From Actinomadura sp. DC4 (GTDB lineage: Bacteria; Actinomycetota; Actinomycetes; Streptosporangiales; Streptosporangiaceae), in contig NZ_JAUEQY010000002.1 in assembly GCF_030406325.1 (NCBI RefSeq), positions 434,001 to 498,000 on the forward strand: DNA of 64,000 bases, written 5' to 3'. The number at the start of each line of letters is the position of its first letter. The stretch's first letter is position 1. The translations under genes and the position numbers were made by a program. Positions 7,997 through 16,866 of the stretch are shown here, piece by piece. The notes beneath the pieces are model-generated. The model ran no database searches, was not told where the DNA came from, and saw only the letters and a list, made by a program, of their open reading frames with translations.

Positions 7997-10421
7997 AGCC
8001 AAGCTCCTCAAGGTATGTATTCAGTCGAGACTCCGCTGCGTCACGTTGAACCTTGATATCGCGCAGCGTGATAGCGTATTTATCGGCCCAGGTTCGAAAG
8101 CCGTTGATTACGACGTGTCGGCCGGAAAGAAGGCAGGCATCCAGACGGCACTGCAGGTCGCCCTTGAGTATATGGAGTACGAAGTCGTCCGTGCCACCTT
8201 CAGCAAGTTTGCGGTGGACCGCACGACCGAGGCGCCCAACGAAGGCGGCCTCCAGTGCGCGGACCTCGCGTTTCGCTGTGGTCAGCTTTGCTTTGAGCCT
8301 CTTTAGCTCTGCCGGGCTGGGTACGTTCTCGGCTTCTTCTTCGCCGTCTTCGTCGCGCGGTGCCATCGCGGCCTTCACTTCGGCGCCGAGTGCGGTGTGA
8401 TGGGCCTCGGCCTCCTCAAGCTCGGCCAGGTAATCTGGGATCAGGACGGGCACGATGCGGTGGTCGCGGGCATTGCGCTTCGCCGCCGCCAGGCGTTGCG
8501 TGTCTCTGGCATCGTTCGCATCATCGGTAAAGGCCGATTCGATCGTCGACAGCCAGCCTCGGACGACGCCGCTGAACTGGTGGTATGACAGGGTGCGGAT
8601 GTCGTACTGGACGCTGCCCCACCAGCTCGCGATGACGCCGGCGAGCTGGAAGCGGTCCAAAGTGCCCAGCGGCTCCAGCTCAGCGACGAACGATTCCAGC
8701 AGTTCGGCGCGGGTTGCCATGACGCGTCTGGTGTCCGGTAGCTCGCGGATGCGTTTCGAGTGGCGGTTCCACCACTCGTTGAATGCCTCGCGCAGGCGTT
8801 CCTCGGCAGGCTCGGTCAGCGACGGGATGCGTTCGGCCGTTCGCTCCCAGCCTTCCGGTAGGAAGTCGTAGTAGTCCGCGTCGCGCTCGGCGAACAGGGA
8901 GTGCGCGTCCACGCCGTAGGCGGCGAACAGCGCCTCCTTGTCACGGACCTCTGACTTGGGCACGCCGCCGTGCAGGTGGGCGCGTACGTCCTGGGGCTCG
9001 GGTGGCGGGGTGTTGTCGACGTAGCGGCGGATGTTGAGGTTGAAGTCGTTCTCAGCCAGCTCGCCGACGTCGACGACGCGGGCGAAGGCGTCGATGTCCT
9101 CGTACGCGCGGTACGCGGCGACGATCTTCTCGGCGTGCTCGGGGTCGAGGTAGTTCTGCGCACGGCCGGCCGTGAACTCGCGGTCGGCGTTGATGAACAG
9201 GACCTTGCCGCGTCGCTCGGCCGGGCGCGGGGCCGTGCCGCGCAGCACCAGGATGCAGGCGGGGATGCTGGTGCCGTAGAACAGGTTGGACGCGAGGCCG
9301 ATCACCGCTTCGAGGCGGTCGTCCTCGATGATGCCCTGGCGGATCTGCTTCTCCGCGCCGCCGCGGAACAGCACGCCGTGCGGCATGACGGTCGCGCCGA
9401 TGCCGTCGCGGGCCAGCACGGCGAGGATGTGCTGGGCGAACATCAGGTCGGCCTTCTTGCCGCTCTCCGGCGCCCAGCCGTACTCGAACCGCTCCGGGAA
9501 GGCCATGCCGTCAGGCGTGTAGTTCTGGGAGAATGGCGGATTGGTCAGCACCCGGTCGAAGCGCATCAGCTCGCCGCCCTCAAGGTGCTTGGGACTGGTG
9601 AGGGTGTCGTCGTTCTCCAGTACGGCGTTGCCGACGCCGTGGAGGATCATGTTCATCTTTGAGATCGCCCAAGTGCCGCCGTTGTACTCCTGGCCGAACA
9701 GCGACAGGCTGCGGGCGTCGTCGCCGTGCTCCTCGACGTACTCCTTGGCGAGGATGAGCATGCCCCCTGACCCCGAGCACGGGTCGTACACGCGCATGTC
9801 GGCGTGCGGCTCGACGATGCGCACCATCATGCGCACCACGCCACGCGGCGTGTAGAACTCGCCGCCCTTCTTGCCGGCCGAGTCGGCGAACTCCCCGATC
9901 AGATACTCGTACGCGGCGCCGAGCAGGTCGGGGAACTCGAAGTCTTCGTTGCGCAGGCGGTAACGGCCGAAGTGGTCGACGAGCTCCTGGAGCTTCTTGT
10001 CCGACAGCGACGTCTGGCCGACCTTACGGGTGAAGCTGATGTGCTGGAGCACGCCGTCGAGCGCCGGGGTGTTGCCCTCTTCGAGCGCGGCGAGGGCGCG
10101 GTTGAGCATGTCGCCGACGCCCTTCTTGCGCGACGCGTCCTTGATGGACGGCCAGCGGGCCTCGTCGGGGACGTAGAAGTCACCTTCGCGATAGAAGTGC
10201 CGCATCTCGGCCAGGTTCTCGGCCTGCTCGCGTGCCTTGCCCTTCGCGACCTGGTCGTCGATGAGCCGCTCGCGGACGGCTTCGAACTGGTCGGAGCACC
10301 GCTTGAGGAACAGCATGCCAAAGATGTATTCCTTGAACTCCGACGCGTCCATCTTGCCGCGGAGGATGTCCGCCGCCCCGAAAAGATGCGCCTCAAGCTG
10401 CGGCAATGTCAGCTTCGCCAC
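7989..10421 (-). CDS. hsdM: Type I restriction-modification methyltransferase subunit (HsdM)
   Basis: N6-adenine methyltransferase of the type I complex. An N-terminal helical HsdM domain is followed by SAM motif I ([11 protein letters not shown], about 211-221) and the catalytic NPPF (294-297). At 810 aa it is about 300 residues longer than a minimal HsdM. The extra C-terminal part is helical, with an acidic DEDGEEEAE stretch and a charged coiled-coil-like segment. I choose the GTG at 10421 because GGAGAGG lies seven bases upstream; an ATG at 10493 would add 24 residues of low-complexity sequence. It overlaps hsdS, so both are co-translated. The promoter must lie in the 267-base divergent gap shared with the helicase gene. 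Confidence 0.96.
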   Translation of the reverse strand: MAKLTLPQLEAHLFGAADILRGKMDASEFKEYIFGMLFLKRCSDQFEAVRERLIDDQVAKGKAREQAENLAEMRHFYREGDFYVPDEARWPSIKDASRKKGVGDMLNRALAALEEGNTPALDGVLQHISFTRKVGQTSLSDKKLQELVDHFGRYRLRNEDFEFPDLLGAAYEYLIGEFADSAGKKGGEFYTPRGVVRMMVRIVEPHADMRVYDPCSGSGGMLILAKEYVEEHGDDARSLSLFGQEYNGGTWAISKMNMILHGVGNAVLENDDTLTSPKHLEGGELMRFDRVLTNPPFSQNYTPDGMAFPERFEYGWAPESGKKADLMFAQHILAVLARDGIGATVMPHGVLFRGGAEKQIRQGIIEDDRLEAVIGLASNLFYGTSIPACILVLRGTAPRPAERRGKVLFINADREFTAGRAQNYLDPEHAEKIVAAYRAYEDIDAFARVVDVGELAENDFNLNIRRYVDNTPPPEPQDVRAHLHGGVPKSEVRDKEALFAAYGVDAHSLFAERDADYYDFLPEGWERTAERIPSLTEPAEERLREAFNEWWNRHSKRIRELPDTRRVMATRAELLESFVAELEPLGTLDRFQLAGVIASWWGSVQYDIRTLSYHQFSGVVRGWLSTIESAFTDDANDARDTQRLAAAKRNARDHRIVPVLIPDYLAELEEAEAHHTALGAEVKAAMAPRDEDGEEEAENVPSPAELKRLKAKLTTAKREVRALEAAFVGRLGRAVHRKLAEGGTDDFVLHILKGDLQCRLDACLLSGRHVVINGFRTWADKYAITLRDIKVQRDAAESRLNTYLEELGYA

Positions 10422-10688
10422 GTAGTGACCTCTCCCCGCTCGTCCGTCGCCGAGAAGACTAGTGTCGGCGGCCGACGTTTCCCCGCAAACCACGCCAGCG
10501 GCCCGTACTCGGAGTCACCAGTCTGCCCGCGCTCCGGCTCTCCTACGGCCGGTTCGCCTCTTCGCGTAGGCAACCGACACTGGACAGAACCGCACCGTAA
10601 CGCTGCACGCAAGTGACGTACGCATTAACATTCCGGCATCCCGGGCAATCCAGCATCCCAGGCGTCACCGCCGGAGAGGAAGCCGTAC

Positions 10689-12794
10689 GTGGCACAGCTC
10701 GCGATCGCCAAGGAGTTCCTCGCCGAGTACGCGAAGCTGGAGAAGCCCGTGCAGCGCGCGGTGCAGGAGGCGATCGAGAAGTTCGGTCGGCACACCCACG
10801 CCGGCCTGCACCTCGAACCCGTCACCCATGCCCGCGACCCCCGCATACGTACGATCCGCATCGCCAAGTTCTGGCGCGGCGTCGTGCTCGCTCCCGAGAC
10901 CGGCGACCTGTACTGCCTGCTGCGCGTCCTGCCACACGACGACGCGTACGCCTTCGCGATGAGTCGCCGGTTCACCGTCAACCAGACCCTGGGTGTGCTG
11001 GAGAGCCGCGACGAGTCGCAGCTGGAGACGCTCGAGCCGACCCTGCGCAAGGCGGCCGAGATCGCGCCGGCGCGGCTGTTCGACGGCTTCAAGGACCCCG
11101 ACCTCAAGCGGCTCGGCATCGACGAGCAGGTTCTGCCGATCATCCGGTTGCTCACCCGCGAGGCCCATCTTGAGGCGCTGCAACACCTGCTGCCGACGCT
11201 GCAGTACGACGCGCTGCTGGCGCTCGCCTCGGGGATGAGCATCGAGGAGGCATGGGCCGAGATCAGCAAGAGCCTCGTCGACAGCACCCCGCCCGAGCGG
11301 GTCGACCCTGACGACCTCGGCTCCGCCATCGCGCGTACGCCGGACCAAGTGACGTTCGTCGAGGGGCCGGATGAGCTCACCAAGATGCTCGACCACCCCT
11401 TCGACGTCTGGCGGGTCTTCCTGCACCCGATGCAGCAGAAGATCGCCCGTCGCGAGTCCTACAGCGGGCCGGCGATGGTCAGCGGAGGGGCCGGCACGGG
11501 AAAGACGGTGACGGCGCTCCATCGCGCCGCGCACCTCGCCGACCGCCGAATCGCCGAGCCCGGCGCGTCGATCCTGCTCACCACGTACACGACGAGTCTC
11601 GCGCACGCGCTCGAACAGCAGCTCACCCTGCTCATCGACGATCCCGAGCTCCGCGACCGCGTTGAGGTGCGCAATCTCGACAAGGTCGCGGCACAGATCG
11701 TTCGCCAGGCGATCGGCCGTCAGCCCACGCTGGTCGCCGCACCGCGGCTGCGCGACTCTTGGGAAACCGCCTCCAGAAAGCTGCGCCTCGACCACAGTGG
11801 GCGGTTTCTGGTGGACGAGTGGGAGCAGGTGATCCTCGCCCAAGGCCTTACCACTGAAGAGGCGTACCTGGCCTGCAGCCGCGCAGGTCGGCGGGAACGC
11901 CTCGGCGCAGCCGGACGCCACGCCGTGTGGCAGGCGATCACCACGCTGACGGAGCGCATGCGAGAGGCCGACGAGTGGTCGTTCCTGCAGCTCGTGGACG
12001 AGGCCGCGCGCGTCCTTACGGATAGCGGCGGGCACTTGTACCGGCACGTGATCGTTGACGAGGCACAGGACCTGCATCCCGTCCAGTGGCGGCTGCTGCG
12101 TGCCCTCGTACCGCGTGGACCCGACGACCTGTTCCTCGTCGGTGACCCGCACCAGCGCATTTATGGTCACCGGGTGTCGCTCGCCCGCCTGGGCATCGAC
12201 GTACGCGGGCGCAGCCGCCGGCTCACGGTCAGCTACCGCACCACGCAGGAGATCCTCACCTGGGCCGTGCACGTGCTCGGTTTGACGCCGGCCGCCGGCT
12301 TGGACGACGAACCCGACGGCCTCGAAGGCTACGGATCGCCCATGCACGGCCGCCGTCCCGCCGTACGCCGGTTCCCCGATCGGGAGGCCGAGATCGACGC
12401 GCTGGTCGCCCAGGTCCGGGCCTGGTTGAACGACGGTGTGGAGGCGAGGGCCATCGGCATCGCGGCACGTGTCAACACCCTCGTGAAGCAGGTCAAGGAC
12501 GCGCTGAGTCGAGTGGGAATCACCGCAGTGTCCACGCAGGCCACCGGCGAAGGTGTACGAGTCGCGACCATGCACGCCATGAAAGGCCTGGAGTTCCGTT
12601 GCATCGCCGTCACCGGCGTCGACGAGGAGATCGTTCCCCTGCCGTATGCCGTCACTCCGGCCGAAGACGACCGTGCCGCTCATGAGGAAGACCTGCAACG
12701 TGAGCGTTGCCTGCTCTTCGTCGCCTGCACGCGGGCGCGTGACCGCCTGTACGTCACCCACTCCGGCGCACCGAGCCCCTTCCTGCCGCGCTGA
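10689..12794 (+). CDS. RelE-like domain fused to UvrD/SF1 helicase
   Basis: A 701-aa two-part protein. Residues 1-95 have a RelE/ParE toxin fold signature (RIRTIRIAKFWRGVVL, then YCLLRVLPHDDAYAFAMSRR). After a helical linker comes a complete superfamily-1 helicase: GAGTGKT at 267-273, DEAQ at 455-458, GDPHQRIYG, SYRTTQEI, TMHAMKGLEF and LLFVACTRARDRLYV. I recognise this fusion as a recurrent actinobacterial architecture. It lies 14 bases before an OLD-family nuclease gene, so the pair probably works together, as GajB and GajA do in Gabija. Whether the RelE part keeps ribonuclease activity or only binds a partner is unknown. It diverges from hsdM. Confidence 0.9.
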   Translation: MAQLAIAKEFLAEYAKLEKPVQRAVQEAIEKFGRHTHAGLHLEPVTHARDPRIRTIRIAKFWRGVVLAPETGDLYCLLRVLPHDDAYAFAMSRRFTVNQTLGVLESRDESQLETLEPTLRKAAEIAPARLFDGFKDPDLKRLGIDEQVLPIIRLLTREAHLEALQHLLPTLQYDALLALASGMSIEEAWAEISKSLVDSTPPERVDPDDLGSAIARTPDQVTFVEGPDELTKMLDHPFDVWRVFLHPMQQKIARRESYSGPAMVSGGAGTGKTVTALHRAAHLADRRIAEPGASILLTTYTTSLAHALEQQLTLLIDDPELRDRVEVRNLDKVAAQIVRQAIGRQPTLVAAPRLRDSWETASRKLRLDHSGRFLVDEWEQVILAQGLTTEEAYLACSRAGRRERLGAAGRHAVWQAITTLTERMREADEWSFLQLVDEAARVLTDSGGHLYRHVIVDEAQDLHPVQWRLLRALVPRGPDDLFLVGDPHQRIYGHRVSLARLGIDVRGRSRRLTVSYRTTQEILTWAVHVLGLTPAAGLDDEPDGLEGYGSPMHGRRPAVRRFPDREAEIDALVAQVRAWLNDGVEARAIGIAARVNTLVKQVKDALSRVGITAVSTQATGEGVRVATMHAMKGLEFRCIAVTGVDEEIVPLPYAVTPAEDDRAAHEEDLQRERCLLFVACTRARDRLYVTHSGAPSPFLPR

Positions 12795-12808
12795 CCGAGG
12801 AGTCCCCG

Positions 12809-14746
12809 ATGCAACCCCTGCGCGTACGCGTTCGGAACATACGAGGCGCCGGCGACGTGGAGCTTCACGTACGGCCGTTAAACGCGCTCATCGGCCCCAA
12901 CAACGCCGGCAAGTCCACGTTGCTCGATGCCATCCGGCTCTTCTACGACACGCTGCGCTGGGATGCCGCGCGTGATCGCCCCTGGGACTGCGATCCCCAG
13001 GAACCATCCTGGGTGGAGATCACTTACCGGCTGACCGATGAGGAGATCGAACACCTCGAGGTCGGACAGCTGACCGGTAATCGGCTCGACATACGCCGAT
13101 ACTTCTCCGGTGAGCGGAACGGCAAGTACTACTTCACTCCCGCCGAAGGCGACGAGACATGGACCGGCTGGCCAGAGGTCGCCGGACGGCTCGGTCAGTG
13201 CGTCTATGTGCCGGCCATGTCGCCGGTACACGATCAGACCTCGCTCAACGGGCCGTCACCGCTGCGTGATGTGATGCTCCTCGCCTTCTCCGACCGGGGC
13301 GTCGACGGCGCTCTCGCCGCGAGCAGCCAAGCGCTGCAGAGCACCCGGCACCTGATGAAGACCGGACCGGTGGCTGACCTGGAGAAGGCCCTGGGGGAGG
13401 CGCTACGGCCCTGGGGACTGACCGCGAGAATCGGCATCGGAGGGTTGACGAACGAGTTCATCATCAACCATCTGGTCGATCTGACGATCGAGCAGGAGGG
13501 CACCGAGCGCCCGATGGAGACTCAGGGCTCCGGGGTCCAGCGGTCGCTTGTCGCGGCATTGATCCAGGCGGCCGCCCAGCTCCGCAACGACGCCGACGAG
13601 AACGCGTTCCGCTGGATCCTGTTCGAGGAGCCGGAGGCGTACCTACATCCGGCTCAGGTCGCCCGGCTCACCCAGGACCTCGCCAAGATCGCGTCAGTCG
13701 GCAACGCCACAGTGACGATCACGACCCACGATCCCACCACGTTGTCCGCCGGCGAGACGCCCCTGGAAGGTCTGGTGCGCGTCCACCGCTGGGGCACCCG
13801 AACCAGGGCGATCTCTCCAGATCCGGAGACCGTCGGCAAGGTCCTCGAGGCGATCCACCTCCGGTCCGCTTACGCCCAGTCCGCGAACCACTGCTTCAAG
13901 AGGAAGCGGATGACGCCCGCCGGGGAGGAGCACTCTCGCCTCCTGTACGACCTTGACGCGCGGCGCTCCGCCGCCTTCTTCGCCGACCAGGTCATCGTGG
14001 TCGAAGGGCACAGCGACGCAGTCCTCTTCGAGTGGCTCGGCCGGCGTGGTCACCTCGCGTTCATCGGGCCGAACGTCGGTGTCCTCGACGCGGGCGGCAA
14101 GTACGAGCTGCACCGTGCGGTGTCGATCCTGACGCTCTTCCAGATCCCGCATGTGGTCGTCTGGGACGAGGACGCTGCAATGCGTGTTTCCGGTTCCTGG
14201 GAGCAGTACCAGCAGAAATGCCGTGATGACGCTGCTCTGGAGGCACTGCGAGCCGCCGCCGAAACGCTGGATGTCAGTGAGACGCCCGCCCCGGCAGACG
14301 AACCGGCTCCCGCCGAGGATGACCCGCTCGCCTACGAGGTCCCGTACTCCTACCAAGTGGAGCTGAATGGTCGAGCCTCCACCCGAAACACGAACCCGGC
14401 TCTGCTCGGCGGCGTACGGCTGAGCGGCACGATCGAAAAGTGGCTCGGCATCGACCAAGAGGGCGAGGGCGCGTGGAAGGCCAGCAATCTGGCAACCGCT
14501 CTGGGAGACGCGTTCACCGACCCGGCATCGGCCGTTCGCGAGCGCGTGCTCTCCCTGATAGGTCTGATCGCCGATCTCTTCGACGGGCACGATGTTTCCC
14601 ACTATGCCGATCACGCCGACTTCGCGCATTGCCTCATCGAACGGCGATTCGCGCCGCCCACGGTCGACTTTGCAGCCGAAGCGGCCCGGCCGGCGCCCGA
14701 CGCCTGCACCTGCCGACCGCAGTGGCAGCGGTCCGTTCCCCACTGA
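12809..14746 (+). CDS. OLD-family ATP-dependent endonuclease (ABC ATPase plus TOPRIM)
   Basis: A 645-aa protein with an SMC/RecF-like ATPase: Walker A GPNNAGKST at 29-37, a signature-like QGSGVQRSL, Walker B WILFEEPEAYLHP at about 268, and an H-loop ITTHDPTTLS. A C-terminal TOPRIM nuclease domain follows (VIVVEGHSDAVLF at about 396 and VWDEDAA at about 450). This is the OLD/GajA layout. It starts 14 bases after the helicase stop, with GAGGAG before the ATG. In Gabija the OLD protein comes first; here the order is reversed. The ATPase is expected to gate DNA cleavage by the TOPRIM site. A Cys pair near the C-terminus is unexplained. Confidence 0.9.
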   Translation: MQPLRVRVRNIRGAGDVELHVRPLNALIGPNNAGKSTLLDAIRLFYDTLRWDAARDRPWDCDPQEPSWVEITYRLTDEEIEHLEVGQLTGNRLDIRRYFSGERNGKYYFTPAEGDETWTGWPEVAGRLGQCVYVPAMSPVHDQTSLNGPSPLRDVMLLAFSDRGVDGALAASSQALQSTRHLMKTGPVADLEKALGEALRPWGLTARIGIGGLTNEFIINHLVDLTIEQEGTERPMETQGSGVQRSLVAALIQAAAQLRNDADENAFRWILFEEPEAYLHPAQVARLTQDLAKIASVGNATVTITTHDPTTLSAGETPLEGLVRVHRWGTRTRAISPDPETVGKVLEAIHLRSAYAQSANHCFKRKRMTPAGEEHSRLLYDLDARRSAAFFADQVIVVEGHSDAVLFEWLGRRGHLAFIGPNVGVLDAGGKYELHRAVSILTLFQIPHVVVWDEDAAMRVSGSWEQYQQKCRDDAALEALRAAAETLDVSETPAPADEPAPAEDDPLAYEVPYSYQVELNGRASTRNTNPALLGGVRLSGTIEKWLGIDQEGEGAWKASNLATALGDAFTDPASAVRERVLSLIGLIADLFDGHDVSHYADHADFAHCLIERRFAPPTVDFAAEAARPAPDACTCRPQWQRSVPH

Positions 14747-14828
14747 GCATCCCAAGCCTGGCTACGCCTGAGCTCTCACCCGCCCCATCCATCGCAGGGC
14801 CCTCCCTGCCCACACCCCAGGAGCAACG

Positions 14829-16064
14829 ATGGACAGCGAGATTCAGCTGATCAGTGACGGCGATGGCCTGGCCGTCATCGGGAGTCCGACGGATGTCGAA
14901 CGCTTCCTCGTCTCTGAGGGACTGCCGTCGAAGGACCTGGGGCTGCAACGGTTCACGCCTGCTGCCCTCGGTGCCGCGGCCGAAGCCGCACAGGCAGGTT
15001 CTGAGATCGCCGTCCACTCAGGTCGCTGGGTGAAGATGAGCAAGGAGTCAGCGCAGCTTGTCAACAAGCACGGGCTGAGGACGAGCTCGAAGACAGGTCT
15101 CAGCTCAGGTGTGCTGAAAGGAAAAAATGGCCAGATCAAGGGCTTCGTCGAATTCACGAAGGGGCCTGGATCACTTCTGACCAACCCGGCCCTTCTGGCC
15201 GGTGCCGCAGGGATCATGGCGCAGCTTGCGATGCAGCAGACCATGGACGAGATCACCGATTATCTCGCCACGATCGACGAGAAAGTCGACGACGTGCTCC
15301 GCGCCCAGAAGGACGCTGTGTTGGCGGACATGATCGGCGTGGACTTCGTCATCGAGGAGGCCATGACCGTCCGAGAGCATGTGGGCCGGGTCTCCGAGGT
15401 CACATGGTCGAAGGTCCAGGCCACATCGATGACCATCGCGCGGACCCAGGCGTACGCATTGCGGCAGCTCGACGCACTCGCGGAGAAGGTGGAGCACAAA
15501 GCCAGGATCGGTGATCTCGCCAAGGCGTCCAAGGAAGCCGAGTCCAAGGTTCAGGAGTGGCTCGCCGTTCTGGCTCGCTGTACCCAGCTGCAGGATGCGA
15601 TCGCGGTGCTGGAACTCGACCGCGTGCTGGACGCGTCTCCGGAGGAGCTTGACCGGCATCGCCTCGCGCTGAGGGCTGCCCGGCAGAACCGGCTGGAACG
15701 CATCTCACAGTGCACTGAGCATCTGATGGCCCGCATGAATGCGGCCGCCGGCACGGCCAACACCAAGGTGCTGCTGCACCCGACCGTGTGCCGGACCGTG
15801 GTCCATTCGAGCAACCATGTTGCGACCGCCGTCGTCGACTTTCAAGGGCGGCTCGGGATCGAGCGCGATCGACAGTCATTGGAGGCGAGACGATGGGCGG
15901 ACGCGGCTGCGGAGGCAAGAGACAAGGTTCTCGAAACAGGAACAGCGGGCGTCGATGCCGCCAAGCACGTCGGTAACGAAACCCTGGGCCGGGCCAAATC
16001 GGTGACGGACAAGCTTTCCAGCGGGATCGCTGAGCGAGCGCGCCGCCGGCACGGCGACGACTGA
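14829..16064 (+). CDS. Unknown 411-aa protein with hydrophobic segment and coiled coils
   Basis: I do not know its function. A variable N-terminus (1-85) is followed by a Gly/Ala-rich hydrophobic segment (about 117-140, GSLLTNPALLAGAAGIMAQL), which could enter a membrane. Then comes a conserved-looking acidic helix (MDEITDYLATIDEKVDDVLR) and a long helical, coiled-coil-like C-terminal half. I recall similar stand-alone hypothetical proteins in other actinobacteria. AGGAG lies five bases before the ATG, 82 bases after the OLD gene on the same strand, and a strong hairpin ends the unit. Position makes it the possible third component or effector of the helicase/nuclease system, but it may be independent. 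Confidence 0.75.
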   Translation: MDSEIQLISDGDGLAVIGSPTDVERFLVSEGLPSKDLGLQRFTPAALGAAAEAAQAGSEIAVHSGRWVKMSKESAQLVNKHGLRTSSKTGLSSGVLKGKNGQIKGFVEFTKGPGSLLTNPALLAGAAGIMAQLAMQQTMDEITDYLATIDEKVDDVLRAQKDAVLADMIGVDFVIEEAMTVREHVGRVSEVTWSKVQATSMTIARTQAYALRQLDALAEKVEHKARIGDLAKASKEAESKVQEWLAVLARCTQLQDAIAVLELDRVLDASPEELDRHRLALRAARQNRLERISQCTEHLMARMNAAAGTANTKVLLHPTVCRTVVHSSNHVATAVVDFQGRLGIERDRQSLEARRWADAAAEARDKVLETGTAGVDAAKHVGNETLGRAKSVTDKLSSGIAERARRRHGDD

Positions 16065-16092
16065 GTGAGCGGCGACCGTCAGGCCATGTGGA

Positions 16093-16118
16093 CTCTCTGG
16101 TCGGGCTGGACCAGAGAG
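16093..16118. terminator. Bidirectional hairpin terminator
   Basis: A perfect 10-bp stem (CTCTCTGGTC / GACCAGAGAG) around a GGGCTG loop lies between two convergent units: the helicase-OLD-unknown operon and the toxin-antitoxin-like pair. There is no U-tract, which is common in high-G+C actinomycetes. Confidence 0.75.
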
Positions 16119-16184
16119 CCTCTCGGGCTAGGAGTCCGCCCCAATGCCAAGACGCGGCCGCGTCGGGTCGAAGGCGGCAAATCA

Positions 16185-16439
16185 TCAGCCAACCCATACG
16201 ATGTCGAAGATCCGGACGAACTCCGCGCTGTCGTCCACATAGAAACCGAGGACTCCGTGGCCGGAGCCGTAGATGGTTTCGCGAAATCTCCGGCCCTGAC
16301 CGGGCGGTCGAATGGCGGCGTTGTCCCAAGGATGTTCGCAGAGATCGACGGCGCGCTCGATGAGAGCCTCACGTGCATCCTTGGGAAGGCTGTGAAACTG
16401 GCCTTCGGCGCCCCCACCGAACTCGACCCGATAGATCAC
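16185..16439 (-). CDS. RelE/ParE-like toxin
   Basis: An 84-aa protein with the short beta-rich plan of RelE/ParE toxins. It opens IYRVEFGGGAEGQFHSLPKDAREAL, written here only as its fold signature, and ends with the GVLGFYVDD and FVRIFDI strands. The GTG start overlaps the stop of the upstream DUF6247 gene as GTGA, the tight coupling expected when an antitoxin precedes its toxin. It lacks an obvious RelE catalytic Lys/Arg cluster near the C-terminus, so activity needs testing. It is also distantly like the first 95 residues of the helicase at 10689. Confidence 0.78.
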   Translation of the reverse strand: MIYRVEFGGGAEGQFHSLPKDAREALIERAVDLCEHPWDNAAIRPPGQGRRFRETIYGSGHGVLGFYVDDSAEFVRIFDIVWVG

Positions 16440-16738
16440 CGGGCGGTCCGGCCACCGGGCCAGTCAGGAATCACCTGCTCGACGGGGACGAAGTCCGCTT
16501 CGCTCCCGGAGGGGGCGGCGGCCAGCCTGGCGTCGTATCCAGGATCGGAGTAGGCAACCGCTCTCAGTCGCCACAGCCTCAGCAAGTCATGGAGCCGCCG
16601 ATACTGCTCAGGTCGCCGGGCCTGGTCGACCGCGCTCGTATACTCCGCGAGGAACTGCTCATGATATGTCCTGGGCAGGACGTGGAGGATCTCAATCGGA
16701 TCATCAGGATCCGGCTCATAGATCGGTTGTGCGGTCAT
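16436..16738 (-). CDS. DUF6247 family protein, putative antitoxin
   Basis: A 100-aa acidic protein matching DUF6247 as I remember it: an N-terminal DPDDPIEILHVLP, then FLAEYTSAVDQA, then LLRLWRLRAVAYSDPGY, and a C-terminal PVEQVIPDW. I choose the ATG at 16738, with GGAGG four bases upstream, over an in-frame start 132 bases earlier that would add unrelated sequence. It overlaps a RelE-like gene by four bases, which supports an antitoxin role. No DNA-binding domain is obvious. The antitoxin function is inferred from gene pairing, not from the family. Confidence 0.8.
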   Translation of the reverse strand: MTAQPIYEPDPDDPIEILHVLPRTYHEQFLAEYTSAVDQARRPEQYRRLHDLLRLWRLRAVAYSDPGYDARLAAAPSGSEADFVPVEQVIPDWPGGRTAR

Positions 16739-16866
16739 CGAACCTCCGTTCAACGCCACAACGTAACATTCGGCGACCAGAAGCCTACTCAGTGCACCCG
16801 GCGCTGCCAGCGCCTTCCCCAGGATACGTTGAGCGACCATCTCGCGTTGCCTGCTCGAAGATCGAG

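Noticed and set aside
10665-12761. A 698-codon open frame opposite the helicase gene
   Set aside because: Same reason: no domain, Arg/Gly/Val-rich, and the plus strand has all helicase motifs.
10689-14746. Direct annotation as canonical Gabija (GajA/GajB)
   Set aside because: Gene order is reversed, the helicase has an extra RelE-like domain, and a third gene is present; Gabija-like is as far as the sequence allows.
14793-14808. GCAGGG/CCCTGC small hairpin between the OLD and 411-aa genes
   Set aside because: Six base pairs in C-rich sequence, with a ribosome site soon after; not strong enough to call a terminator separating the genes.
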